Positions 46,705 to 55,096 of a stretch of 64,000 bases of DNA are shown here, piece by piece; position 1 is the stretch's first letter, and each line of letters starts with the position of its first letter. The notes below the pieces were generated by a model, which did no database searches, was not told the DNA's origin, and worked only from the letters and a program-made list of their open reading frames with translations. The translations under genes were made by a program, and so were the position numbers. This DNA comes from Streptomyces pinistramenti (lineage in GTDB: Bacteria; Actinomycetota; Actinomycetes; Streptomycetales; Streptomycetaceae), in contig NZ_JAJCXB010000031.1 in assembly GCF_020564935.1 (NCBI RefSeq), forward strand, positions 18,238-82,237, given 5' to 3'.

Positions 46705-47295
46705 TCAGCGACCCGGGCTGCCGGGGCCGTGGCCGGCCAGCGGCCAGGTCGTCACCGTCTCGTAGTGCGGCTGCTTTCCCGCGAGGCCCGGCGTGGGCGG
46801 GTGGCTGCGGACGAGGGCCACCTCCCGCACCGTCCAGGGGGTGCCGGCGAAGGTGTCGAGGGCGGCCGCGAACGGGGCGAGGGACAGGCCGGGGGTGCGG
46901 TTTCTGGCGAGCGTGAGGTGCGGGGTGAAGCCGGGGCGCTCGTCCGTCCTCAGTCCGGCCCGGCGGCCGGCGGCCGATGCCGTGCCCGCGAGTTTCCGCA
47001 TCGCGGCCAGCTCCCCGTCGGCCCCGGCCCACAGCACCCGGTCGGCGAACCGTCCGCCGCCGGCGATCCGCAGCCCGTACGGGGCGTGCCGGTGCGCGGC
47101 CCGCGCCAGCCGCTCGTGCAGCTCCGGGAGGACCGCGTCGGCCACCTCGCCGTAGAAGGCGAGGGTGAAGTGCCGGCTGTCGTGGCCGGCCCAGCGCAGC
47201 CGGCCGGCGTCCGGCAGGGAGCGCAGCGCCGCGATCCGGCCGGCCAGTTCGTCGACGGCGGAGCCGGGCGGCAGCACGGCGGCGAAGAGTCTCAC
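46705..47295 (-). CDS. thpR: 2'-5' RNA ligase / RNA 2',3'-cyclic phosphodiesterase family
   Basis: A 196-residue 2H phosphoesterase. The two H-x-T/S-x motifs are HFTLAF (about residue 44) and HLTLAR (about 126), at the expected spacing. The N-terminal VRLFAAVLPPGSAVDELAGR is typical of ThpR. It cleaves or ligates 2'-5' RNA linkages or opens 2',3'-cyclic phosphates; the physiological substrate is unclear. GTG 47295 is the start, and the long frame upstream is antisense read-through. Two hairpins at 47311-47392 separate it from the MFS gene. Confidence 0.9.
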   Translation of the reverse strand: MRLFAAVLPPGSAVDELAGRIAALRSLPDAGRLRWAGHDSRHFTLAFYGEVADAVLPELHERLARAAHRHAPYGLRIAGGGRFADRVLWAGADGELAAMRKLAGTASAAGRRAGLRTDERPGFTPHLTLARNRTPGLSLAPFAAALDTFAGTPWTVREVALVRSHPPTPGLAGKQPHYETVTTWPLAGHGPGSPGR

Positions 47296-47310
47296 CCGGC
47301 CAGTCTCACG

Positions 47311-47334
47311 CCGTGCGCCGGGCCCGGCGCACGG
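47311..47334. terminator. Perfect 24-bp palindrome upstream of thpR
   Basis: CCGTGCGCCGGG followed directly by its complement. It lies 16 bp upstream of the thpR start and just beyond the MFS stop. As a loopless palindrome it could equally be a protein-binding site. Confidence 0.45.
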
Positions 47335-47357
47335 CGTTCCCGGGTGCCCGTGGCGAA

Positions 47358-47392
47358 CGGCTCCCGTGCCGCGCGGGGCGGTACGGGAGCCG
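47358..47392. terminator. Terminator after the MFS gene
   Basis: A 10-bp perfect stem (CGGCTCCCGT and complement) with a 15-nt G/C-rich loop, 8 bp beyond the minus-strand MFS stop. Confidence 0.7.
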
Positions 47393-47399
47393 GGTGCGG

Positions 47400-48833
47400 T
47401 CAGGCGGCCGTGGCGAGCGGTGCCTCGCCGGACGCGGGGACGCGCGGGACGAACGCCACGTGCCGGTGCCCGCGGCGCAGGTCTATCTTCAGCCGCAGCC
47501 CGCCCGCGCGGGCCAGGATCAGGCCGATGAGCACGGCGGCGAGCATCGAGATCAGGCCGCCGGACAGGAAGCCGATCCGGGCGCCGAACGTGTCGGTGAC
47601 CCAGCCGACGAGCGGGGCGCCCAGCGGCGTACCGCCGACGAAGACCATCATGAACAGGGCCATCACCCGGCCGCGCATCAGCGGGTCGGTGGCCATCTGG
47701 ACGCTGGAGTTGGCGGTGACGTTGATCGTCAGGCCGACCACGCCGATCGGGGCGAGCAGCACGACGAAGATCCAGAAGGACGGCGCGAGCGCGGCGGCCA
47801 TCTCCAGGACGCCGAACGCCACGGCCGCGCCGACCAGCAGCCGCAGCCGGGAGGACGAGCGGCGGGCCGCGAGCAGCGCGCCGACCAGGGAACCGGCCGC
47901 CATCAGCGAGTTGAACAGGGCATACGTACCGGCGCCCTGGTGGTAGACGTGGTAGGTGAACGCGGTCAGCCAGATCGGGAAGTTGAAACCGAAGGTGCCG
48001 ATGAAGCCGACGAGGACGATCGTCCAGATCAGGTCGGGGCGCCCGGAGACGTAGCGCAGGCCCTCGCGCAGCTGGCCCTTGTCGCGCGCCACCCGGTCGA
48101 CCTTGTGGAGTTCGGCGGTCCGCATCATCAGCAGCCCGATGATCGGCGCGAGGAACGAGACGCCGTTGAGCAGGAACGCCCAGCCGCTGCCGAAGGCGGT
48201 GATCAGCGCGCCGCCGACGGCGGGGCCGATGAGCCGGGCCGACTGGAAGTTGGCCGAGTTGAGGCTGACGGCGTTGCGGAGGTCGTCCTTGCCGACCATC
48301 TCGACGACGAACGCCTGGCGGGACGGGTTGTCGAGGACGGTGACCAGGCCGAGGACGAAGGCGACCAGGTAGACGTGCCAGACCTGGACGTGCCCGGAGA
48401 GGGTGAGGACGGCGAGGGCGAGGCCCGTCATGCCCATCGCGGACTGGGTGAACAGCAGCAGCTTGCGCTTGGAGAACCGGTCGGCGATGACGCCGCCGTA
48501 CAGCCCGAAGAGCAGCATCGGCAGGAACTGCAGGGCGGTGGTGATGCCGACGGCCGTGGACGAGCCGGTGAGGCTGAGCACCAGCCAGTCCTGGGCTATG
48601 CGCTGCATCCAGGTACCGGTGTTGGACACCACCTGGCCGGTGGCGAAGAGGCGGTAGTTGCGGACTCTCAGCGAACTGAACATGCCCTTGCGCGGTGCGG
48701 CTGCGGGGCCGGCGGCACTGCCCGGGGCGGCGCTCGGCGCGAGGCCGGGGGTGGCAGCCGTCGCGTCCTCGGAAGCCGTGTCCTGCGGGGAGTTCGGTGC
48801 GGGGGCGGAGTCTGCTCCGGATCCCGTACTCAA
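47400..48833 (-). CDS. MFS transporter (EntS/MFS_3-like)
   Basis: 477 residues. A 50-residue Ala/Pro/Ser N-terminus is followed by 12 helices. FSSLRVRNYRLFATGQVVSN, then TGTWMQRIAQDWLVLSLTGS, GVIADRFSKRKLLLFTQSAM (the D-R-F-x-x-K/R motif A) and LDNPSRQAFVVEMVGKDDLR place it in the MFS_3/enterobactin-exporter branch. Substrate unknown, probably efflux. It lies 30 bp downstream of a MarR gene on the same strand, so the two form a regulated efflux operon. Confidence 0.92.
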   Translation of the reverse strand: MSTGSGADSAPAPNSPQDTASEDATAATPGLAPSAAPGSAAGPAAAPRKGMFSSLRVRNYRLFATGQVVSNTGTWMQRIAQDWLVLSLTGSSTAVGITTALQFLPMLLFGLYGGVIADRFSKRKLLLFTQSAMGMTGLALAVLTLSGHVQVWHVYLVAFVLGLVTVLDNPSRQAFVVEMVGKDDLRNAVSLNSANFQSARLIGPAVGGALITAFGSGWAFLLNGVSFLAPIIGLLMMRTAELHKVDRVARDKGQLREGLRYVSGRPDLIWTIVLVGFIGTFGFNFPIWLTAFTYHVYHQGAGTYALFNSLMAAGSLVGALLAARRSSSRLRLLVGAAVAFGVLEMAAALAPSFWIFVVLLAPIGVVGLTINVTANSSVQMATDPLMRGRVMALFMMVFVGGTPLGAPLVGWVTDTFGARIGFLSGGLISMLAAVLIGLILARAGGLRLKIDLRRGHRHVAFVPRVPASGEAPLATAA

Positions 48834-48863
48834 AGTGGGTTCGCCTCCTCGGCCTCGGTGTCG

Positions 48864-49301
48864 CTACAGCTGTGCGAGTTTCTCCAGCACGGGCGCGGCG
48901 GCCCGCACCTTGGCCCACTCGTCCTCGTCCAGCCCGGAGGCCAGCTCGGCGAGCCAGGCGTTGCGCTTGCGGCGGCTCTCTTCGAGCATCGCCTCCGCCT
49001 GTTCGGTCTGCGTGACGACCTTCTGGCGGCGGTCGTCGGCGTGCGCTTCCAGCCGGACGAGTCCCTTGGCCTCCAGCATCGCGACGATGCGGGTCATCGA
49101 CGGCGGCTGCACGTGCTCCTTGCGGGCCAGCTCGCCCGGGGTGGCGTGGCCGCAGCGCGCGAGGGTGCCGAGCACCGACATCTCGGTGGGGCTCAGCGAC
49201 TCGTCGACCCGCTGGTGCTTGAGCCGACGGGACAGGCGCATCACGGCGGACCGCAAGGCGTTCACGGCGGCAGCGTCGTCGCCACGGGACAGTTCCGGCA
49301 T
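48864..49301 (-). CDS. MarR-family regulator
   Basis: 145 residues (ATG 49301; a start four codons upstream at 49313 is also possible). The winged HTH reads LSPTEMSVLGTLARCGHATP, GELARKEHVQPPSMTRIVAM, LVRLEAHADDRRQKVV, including the D-x-R wing. It is the first gene of the operon with the MFS exporter. An A/T-rich inverted repeat overlaps its start region, consistent with autorepression relieved by a ligand. Confidence 0.93.
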   Translation of the reverse strand: MPELSRGDDAAAVNALRSAVMRLSRRLKHQRVDESLSPTEMSVLGTLARCGHATPGELARKEHVQPPSMTRIVAMLEAKGLVRLEAHADDRRQKVVTQTEQAEAMLEESRRKRNAWLAELASGLDEDEWAKVRAAAPVLEKLAQL

Positions 49302-49306
49302 GTTCG

Positions 49307-49332
49307 TTAGCATAACTCATTACCTTTTCTAA
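49307..49332. promoter_or_regulatory. Likely MarR operator
   Basis: TTAGCATAA and TTTTCTAA form an imperfect inverted repeat over 26 bp in an A/T-rich island of an otherwise very G/C-rich region, directly upstream of the MarR start. It probably overlaps the -10 element. Confidence 0.55.
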
Positions 49333-49431
49333 GGAAAGCCGGTGGGCGGGCGGACACCTGGATCACCCATACGAGTGAGGACGCGCCGGAAAGCGACGCG
49401 CCTGACCGGCTCGTACAGGGACCGTGTCCCC

Positions 49432-49650
49432 ATGGGATCGCGAGTGCTCAGCCTGCGTGTGGACGGGGAGCTGCTGGAACGCATGAGGCAGCACGCGGCG
49501 AAACGCGGAATGAGCGTCCAGGACTATGTCGTCCGGACGCTCATTCGCGAGGATTTCGACGAACGTTTCAAGACGTCCGTCGATGAGACGGCGCGGCTGG
49601 GCGGCTGGGGGCCGGCTCCCGAGGAGTCACCGGCCACGCCGCCGCACTAG
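49432..49650 (+). CDS. Ribbon-helix-helix-type small protein
   Basis: 72 residues. MGSRVLSLRVDGELLERMRQ followed by HAAKRGMSVQDYVVRTLIRE is a clear RHH (MetJ/Arc) fold: one strand and two helices. The C-terminal tail (RLGGWGPAPEESPATPPH) is unstructured. RHH proteins act as antitoxins or regulators, but no toxin partner is adjacent. The ribosome-binding site is poor (GGGACCGTG). It converges with the purine permease gene 10 bp away. Confidence 0.75.
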   Translation: MGSRVLSLRVDGELLERMRQHAAKRGMSVQDYVVRTLIREDFDERFKTSVDETARLGGWGPAPEESPATPPH

Positions 49651-49660
49651 GCGCACCTGC

Positions 49661-51127
49661 TCAGGAGCCGAGCAGCTGCTCGATCGGGTTCAGCAGGAAG
49701 TACACGAGGAAGCAGAGCCCGACGATGTCCAGCAGCCACGGGATCTCCTTGAAGCGACCGGTCGCGGTCCGCAGCAGGATGAAGGCGAGCACGCCGATGC
49801 CGATGCCGTTGGTGATGCTGTAGGTGAACGGCATCGAGATCATCGTCAGGAATGCCGGGATGCCGACGGTGAAGTCGCCCCAGTCGATGTCCCGCACGTT
49901 CGCCGCCATGATCAGGAAGCCGACGACGATCAGCGCGGGGGTCGCGGCCTGCGCGGGGACCACCGTCGCCAGGGGCGTGAAGACCAGGGCCAGCAGGAAG
50001 AGGCCGCCGGTCACCACGTTCGCCAGGCCGGTCCTCGCGCCCTCGCCGACACCGGCGGTGGACTCCACGAAGCAGGTGTTGGCCGAGGCCGAGCCGACGC
50101 CGCCGGCCGCGACCGCGATGCCGTCGACCATCAGGATCCGGCCCATGCCGGGCAGGTTGCCGTTCTCGTCGGTCAGTCCGGCCTCCTCGCCGACGCCGAT
50201 GATGGTGCCCATCGCGTCGAAGAAGCCGGACAGCAGCACGGTGAAGACGAACAGGCAGCCGGTCAGCACCCCGACTTCCTTGAAGCCGCCGAACAGGCTG
50301 ATGTGGCCGATCAGCCCGAAGTCGGGGGCGCCGACGATCTTTTCGGGCACGTTCGGGACCGCGAGGCCCCAGGCCGCGTCGGGGATGTCGGCGACGGCGT
50401 TGATGATGATCGCGACGACCGCCATCACGACCATGCCGATCAGGATCGCGCCCTTGGTCCTGCGGACGATCAGCATGAACATCAGCACCAGGCCGAGCAC
50501 GAAGACCAGCACCGGCCAGCCCTTGAGCTGACCGCCCTGCCCCAGGCCCATCGGCACGGTGGTGTGCGCGGCGTCCGGATTGCGGCTGACGAAGCCCGCG
50601 TCGACCAGGCCGATCAGCGAGATGAACATGCCGATGCCGATGGCGATGGCCCGCCGGAGCCCGCCCGGGATCGCGTCCATCACCCGCTGCCGCAGACCCG
50701 ACGCGACCAGGATCATCAGCACCAGACCGGCGAGCACGACCATGCCCATCGCGTCCGGCCAGCTCATCTTGGGGGCGAGCTGGAGGGAGACCACGGCGTT
50801 GATGCCGAGTCCCGCCGCGATGGCGATCGGGACGTTGCCGACGACGCCCATCAGGACGGTGCTCAGGCCGGCCATCAGCGCGGTCGCGGTGACCAGTTGG
50901 CCGTTGTCCAGGTGGTGACCGAATTTATCGACGCCCGCGCCGAGGATGATCGGGTTCAGCACGATGATGTACGCCATCGCGAAGAACGTCGCCAGCCCGC
51001 CCCGCAGTTCACGGCCGACCGTCGACCCGCGCTGGGAGATCTTGAAGAAGCGGTCGAACCCGTTCTTGGGCGGGTGACCTGGGCTCTTGAGAGCACTTTC
51101 GACCGGAGTGGTGGCCGAGGACGACAT
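49661..51127 (-). CDS. NCS2-family purine permease (AzgA-like)
   Basis: 488 residues and 12-14 helices. AzgA-type motifs: REGG-like RGGLATFFAMAYIIVLNPII, ALMAGLSTVLMGVVGNVPIA, GLGINAVVSLQLAP, FFDAMGTIIGVGEEAGL and the substrate region SASANTCFVESTAGVGEGAR. It imports adenine, guanine or hypoxanthine with protons. Start 51127 has AGGTCCCCGC only weakly matching a ribosome-binding site. The upstream region (51128-51382) is A/T-rich and carries short inverted repeats. Confidence 0.94.
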   Translation of the reverse strand: MSSSATTPVESALKSPGHPPKNGFDRFFKISQRGSTVGRELRGGLATFFAMAYIIVLNPIILGAGVDKFGHHLDNGQLVTATALMAGLSTVLMGVVGNVPIAIAAGLGINAVVSLQLAPKMSWPDAMGMVVLAGLVLMILVASGLRQRVMDAIPGGLRRAIAIGIGMFISLIGLVDAGFVSRNPDAAHTTVPMGLGQGGQLKGWPVLVFVLGLVLMFMLIVRRTKGAILIGMVVMAVVAIIINAVADIPDAAWGLAVPNVPEKIVGAPDFGLIGHISLFGGFKEVGVLTGCLFVFTVLLSGFFDAMGTIIGVGEEAGLTDENGNLPGMGRILMVDGIAVAAGGVGSASANTCFVESTAGVGEGARTGLANVVTGGLFLLALVFTPLATVVPAQAATPALIVVGFLIMAANVRDIDWGDFTVGIPAFLTMISMPFTYSITNGIGIGVLAFILLRTATGRFKEIPWLLDIVGLCFLVYFLLNPIEQLLGS

Positions 51128-51246
51128 GCGGGGACCTCAGTAGGACGGGCCTGGAGGAGGCGAGGGGCGACCCGGTGAGCCCGGGACAGGTGGACGAACG
51201 GAACCAACCGGAACGACTTGTAGGAATCAACGATCCAAACCAGTCA

Positions 51247-51283
51247 GAACCGGAAAGGTTCAGTATGAATAAACAATGCATTG
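51247..51283. promoter_or_regulatory. Two inverted repeats in the A/T-rich region upstream of the permease
   Basis: GAACC-5-GGTTC at 51247-51261 and a perfect 10-bp palindrome CAATGCATTG at 51274-51283, in the lowest-GC stretch of the neighbourhood. Likely promoter and regulator site of the purine permease or of the divergent DUF2530 gene. Confidence 0.4.
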
Positions 51284-51382
51284 ATCGCTATCTCCGCGCG
51301 TAGACCACTGCGCCACCTGGTCTCCCCCGCCGCTCGCCGCCGCCCCGCGATCCGCCGCCGGCTCCCCCGTAAACTGAGCGCC

Positions 51383-51646
51383 ATGTGGAAGAAGTCCGAA
51401 CTGCGCGAGGCCCCGGCGCCCCTTGAGGGCCCCGTCGTCGGCACGATCACCGGCGGCACCATCATCTGGTTCGTCCTCTTCCTCGGCCAGCTGCCCTTCT
51501 ACAGCTGGTACGCCGACGCGGGCCACGCCTGGTGGGTGTGGACCTGCCTGGCCGGCGGCGGCCTCGGCCTGCTCGGCATCTGGTACGTCCGCAAGCGCGA
51601 CGCCGCCATCAAGCGCGCGGCGGCCGCCGCCGCGGACACCGCCTGA
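51383..51646 (+). CDS. DUF2530 small membrane protein
   Basis: 87 residues from ATG 51383. After MWKKSELREAPAPLEGP come two hydrophobic helices (ITGGTIIWFVLFLGQLPFYS; WWVWTCLAGGGLGLLGIWYV) and a basic KRDAAIKRAAAA tail. This is the DUF2530 pattern, conserved next to NCS2 permeases in many Streptomyces. Function unknown. Divergent from the permease. Confidence 0.85.
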   Translation: MWKKSELREAPAPLEGPVVGTITGGTIIWFVLFLGQLPFYSWYADAGHAWWVWTCLAGGGLGLLGIWYVRKRDAAIKRAAAAAADTA

Positions 51647-51702
51647 CCCACCGCTCCCCGCCCAGCGGGTGAGGTGCGCCCCGCGCCCGTACCGTCGACA
51701 CC

Positions 51703-54105
51703 ATGACGCAGCGGGCGAAGACCGATGTCGGGGATCCCGGACCGGGCGGCCGGCCCGTCCCCGCCACCGCCCACCGCGGCCTGACCGCGTCCGAGGTCGC
51801 CGCGCGGGTGGCGGCGGGCGAGGTCAACGACGTCCCCGTACGGTCGTCGCGCTCGGCGGCGGAGATCGTCCGCGCCAACGTCTTCACGCGGTTCAACGCC
51901 ATCATCGGCGTGCTGTTCCTGATCATCCTGATCGTCGGCCCGCTCCAGGACGGCCTCTTCGGCTTCGTCATCGTCGCCAACACCGGCATCGGCATCGTCC
52001 AGGAGCTGCGCGCCAAGAAGACCCTGGACAACCTCGCGGTGATCGGGGAGGCGCGGCCGACGGTGCGGCGCGACGGGACGGCCGCCGAGATCCCCACCGC
52101 CGAGGTCGTCCTCGGTGACGTCATCGAGCTGGGGCCGGGCGACAAGGTCATCGTCGACGGCAAGGTGCTGGAGGCCGACGGGATGGAGGTCGACGAGTCC
52201 CTGCTGACCGGCGAGGCGGACCCGGTGCTCAAGCGGCCGGGCGAGCCGATGATGTCCGGCAGCTTCGTCGTGGCGGGCGGCGGTGCGTTCACCGCGACCA
52301 AGGTCGGCCGCGAGGCGTACGCGGCACAGCTCGCCGAGGAGGCCAGCCGCTTCACCCTGGTCCACTCCGAGCTGCGCAGCGGCATCAGCCGGATCCTCAC
52401 GTACGTGACGTGGATGATGATCCCGACCGCGCTCGGCCTGATCTTCAGCCATCTGTTCACGCTCCACATGGCGGGCGACGACGCGGTGCGCCGGATGGTC
52501 GCCGGGATCGTGCCGATGGTGCCGGAGGGGCTGGTGCTGCTGACGTCCGTCGCCTTCGCGATCGGCGTCGTCCGGCTCGGCCGCAAGCAGTGCCTGGTCC
52601 AGGAGCTGCCCGCGATCGAGGGCCTGGCCCGGGTCGACGTGGTCTGCCTGGACAAGACCGGCACGCTGACCGAGGGCGGCATGGACGTCAGCGCGCTGCG
52701 GCCGCTGAACGGCGCCGACGAGGGCAGGCTCCGACAGGTGCTGGGCGCGCTCGGCGCATCCGATCCGCGGCCCAACGCCTCGCTCCAGGCGATCATCGAG
52801 GCGTTCCCGCCGGACGACGCCTGGCGCCGCACCGCATCGCTCCCCTTCTCCTCCGCCCGCAAGTACAGCGGCGCCACGCTCGACGACCCGCAGGGCGAGC
52901 GCGCCACCTGGCTGCTCGGCGCCCCCGACGTCCTGCTGCCGCCCGGCGACCCGGCGCTCGCCGAGACCGCAGGACTCAACTCCCAGGGCCTGCGGGTGCT
53001 GCTGCTGGCCCGCTCCGACCGCGAGCTGGAGGACCCGTCGGTCGCGCACGGCGTACGGCCCGCGGCGCTGGTCGTGCTGGACCAGCGGCTGCGCCCCGAC
53101 GCGCACGCGACGCTGTCCTACTTCGCCGACCAGAACGTGGCGGCCAAGGTCATCTCCGGCGACAACGCGGTCTCGGTGGGCGCGGTGGCGGCCCGGCTCG
53201 GGCTGCCGGGCGCGGACGCGCCGGTGGACGCGCGCGAGCTGCCCGACGGCACGGACGCCATGGCGGGCGCCCTGGAGGACGGCGCGGTCTTCGGCCGGGT
53301 CACCCCTCGGCAGAAACGGGACATGGTCGCGGCCCTCCAGTCGCGCGGCCACCACGTCGCGATGACCGGCGACGGCGTCAACGACGTGCTCGCGCTCAAG
53401 GACGCGGACATCGGCGTGGCGATGGGGTCGGGCTCCGAGGCCACCCGCGCGGTGGCCCAGATCGTGCTGCTCACCAACAGCTTCGCGACGCTGCCTTCGG
53501 TGGTCGCCGAGGGGCGGCGGGTGATCGGCAACATCACCCGGGTCGCCACGCTCTTCCTGACGAAGACCGTCTACTCCGTACTGCTGGCGATCCTGGTCTC
53601 CTGCTGGCAGATCCCGTACCCCTACCTGCCGCGCCATCTGACGCTGCTGTCCACCCTGACCATCGGCGTCCCGGCGTTCTTCCTGGCGCTCGCCCCCAAC
53701 AAGGAGCGTGCGCGGCCGCACTTCGTCCGCCGCGTGATGCGGTACGCGATCCCCTCGGGCCTCATCGTCGGCACCGCCGCCTTTCTGACGTACCTGCTGG
53801 CCCGGCACCACTACGCGGGTCCGAACGCACTGGCCGCCGAGACCAGCGCGGCGACGCTGACGCTGTTCCTCGCCGCGATGTGGGTGCTGGTGATCATCGC
53901 CCGCCCGTACACGTGGTGGCGGATCGGGCTGGTCGCGGCGATGGCCGCGGGCTTTCTGATCGTGCTGGTGACGCCGTGGTTGCAGCGCTTCTTCGAGCTG
54001 CGGCTGGTCGGCAGGACCCTGCCGTGGGCGGCCGTCGGCATCGCGGTGGTGGCGGCGGCGCTGCTGGAGCTGGCCTGGCGGTGGGCGCGGCGGACGCTGC
54101 GGTGA
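51703..54105 (+). CDS. P-type cation ATPase (CtpE-like, probable calcium transporter)
   Basis: An 800-residue P-type ATPase. The actuator loop is LLTGEADPV (TGEA in place of the usual TGES), the fourth helix has VPEGLVLLTS (the PEGL found in Ca/Na-K types), phosphorylation is at DKTGTLTEGG, and the hinge is TGDGVNDVLALKDADIGVAM. There is no N-terminal heavy-metal domain. Length and motifs match mycobacterial CtpE, reported as a calcium transporter. The convergent neighbour is an RTX-type calcium-binding protein. Substrate assignment is by similarity only. Confidence 0.9.
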   Translation: MTQRAKTDVGDPGPGGRPVPATAHRGLTASEVAARVAAGEVNDVPVRSSRSAAEIVRANVFTRFNAIIGVLFLIILIVGPLQDGLFGFVIVANTGIGIVQELRAKKTLDNLAVIGEARPTVRRDGTAAEIPTAEVVLGDVIELGPGDKVIVDGKVLEADGMEVDESLLTGEADPVLKRPGEPMMSGSFVVAGGGAFTATKVGREAYAAQLAEEASRFTLVHSELRSGISRILTYVTWMMIPTALGLIFSHLFTLHMAGDDAVRRMVAGIVPMVPEGLVLLTSVAFAIGVVRLGRKQCLVQELPAIEGLARVDVVCLDKTGTLTEGGMDVSALRPLNGADEGRLRQVLGALGASDPRPNASLQAIIEAFPPDDAWRRTASLPFSSARKYSGATLDDPQGERATWLLGAPDVLLPPGDPALAETAGLNSQGLRVLLLARSDRELEDPSVAHGVRPAALVVLDQRLRPDAHATLSYFADQNVAAKVISGDNAVSVGAVAARLGLPGADAPVDARELPDGTDAMAGALEDGAVFGRVTPRQKRDMVAALQSRGHHVAMTGDGVNDVLALKDADIGVAMGSGSEATRAVAQIVLLTNSFATLPSVVAEGRRVIGNITRVATLFLTKTVYSVLLAILVSCWQIPYPYLPRHLTLLSTLTIGVPAFFLALAPNKERARPHFVRRVMRYAIPSGLIVGTAAFLTYLLARHHYAGPNALAAETSAATLTLFLAAMWVLVIIARPYTWWRIGLVAAMAAGFLIVLVTPWLQRFFELRLVGRTLPWAAVGIAVVAAALLELAWRWARRTLR

Positions 54106-54135
54106 TGCCGTCGTCCGGCGCCCACCGCACCGCGC

Positions 54136-54972
54136 TCAGTCCTGCTGGACGACGTCCGTGCCGGGGCCGCCGGAGAGGGTGTCCTTGCCGGGGCCGCCGT
54201 ACAACTGGTCGTCGCCGCTGTTGCCGTACATGACGTCGTCGCCCGCGCCGCCGTACAGGAGGTCGTCGCCCTTGCCGCCGTAGACGGTGTCGTTGCCGTC
54301 GTCGCCGCTCAGGGGCTGGTCGCCGGGGCCGCCGTGGATCACGTCGTCGCCCGCGCCGCCTTCCACGGCGGTGGCCTCGCCGACGGCGTAGACCGTGTCG
54401 TCGCCGTCACCGGCGAGGACCGTCGCGGCCTCGCCGACGGAGATGGTGTCGTCGCCCGCGCCGCCCAGGACGGCGGCGCCGTCGACCGGGCCGGTGTCGG
54501 TCAGCCGGTCCTTGCCCGCGCCCAGGCGGATCCGGTTGAAGTAGTAGGTCTGGCCGGTGGTGTTGTCCACGGTGACGGTGTCTTCGCCGTCGCCCACGTC
54601 CAGATCCAGGGCGGCGTACGGGTCCTGGCTCTCGACGGTGGTGACCGTGCAGGAGACCTTGGTGCGGTCGGCGCCGTCGGGGTAGCCGCAGCCGGGCCCC
54701 GCACCGACCGGGACGACGTCGTCGATCACGTAGGTGAGGCGGTCCTTCGAGCCGCTGGCGAACGACTCGGTGACGGACACCTTGTTGGTCTGGCCCGCGG
54801 CGGCCGTGTAGGAGAGTTCCCGGCCGTTGTCGCTGACCGCGGCGGTGGCCTGCGGCGGCGCGGCGCCGGCTGTGGTGGCCCTGGCCGCCGGGGCGGCCAC
54901 CCCGGCGGCCAGAGCCAGCGTCAGTGCCGTCGCGACGCGCAGCACCCGGCGGCCGACGAGGGGAGCGGGCAT
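54136..54972 (-). CDS. Secreted RTX-type calcium-binding repeat protein
   Basis: 278 residues. The signal peptide (MPAPLVGRRVLRVATALTLA ... APAARA) precedes a beta-rich N-domain with a Cys pair (GCGYPDG, KVSCTV). Seven or so nonapeptide repeats follow from about 185 (GGAGDDTI, GGKGDDLLYGGAGDDVMYGN, GGPGKDTLSGGPGTDVV). The G-G-x-G-x-D units bind Ca2+ in a parallel beta roll once outside the cell. Start 54972 is chosen; earlier in-frame starts lie in G/C-rich non-family sequence. It converges on the CtpE-like gene, 30 bp apart. Confidence 0.9.
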   Translation of the reverse strand: MPAPLVGRRVLRVATALTLALAAGVAAPAARATTAGAAPPQATAAVSDNGRELSYTAAAGQTNKVSVTESFASGSKDRLTYVIDDVVPVGAGPGCGYPDGADRTKVSCTVTTVESQDPYAALDLDVGDGEDTVTVDNTTGQTYYFNRIRLGAGKDRLTDTGPVDGAAVLGGAGDDTISVGEAATVLAGDGDDTVYAVGEATAVEGGAGDDVIHGGPGDQPLSGDDGNDTVYGGKGDDLLYGGAGDDVMYGNSGDDQLYGGPGKDTLSGGPGTDVVQQD

Positions 54973-55096
54973 GGCGTGTACCTCCGTGAGGCGGTGGCGG
55001 GTCCACCGCGGACGTGCCCGCAGATCTATCCCGGGAACGTGGCGGAAGCGTGAACTCCCCACTGCCGTACGGCGATTGGGCCGCAGGCCGCCGCTG

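Noticed and set aside
47313..49310. A 665-codon plus-strand frame opposite the MFS and MarR genes
   Set aside because: Antisense to recognisable transporter and regulator sequences; composition is that of a shadow frame.
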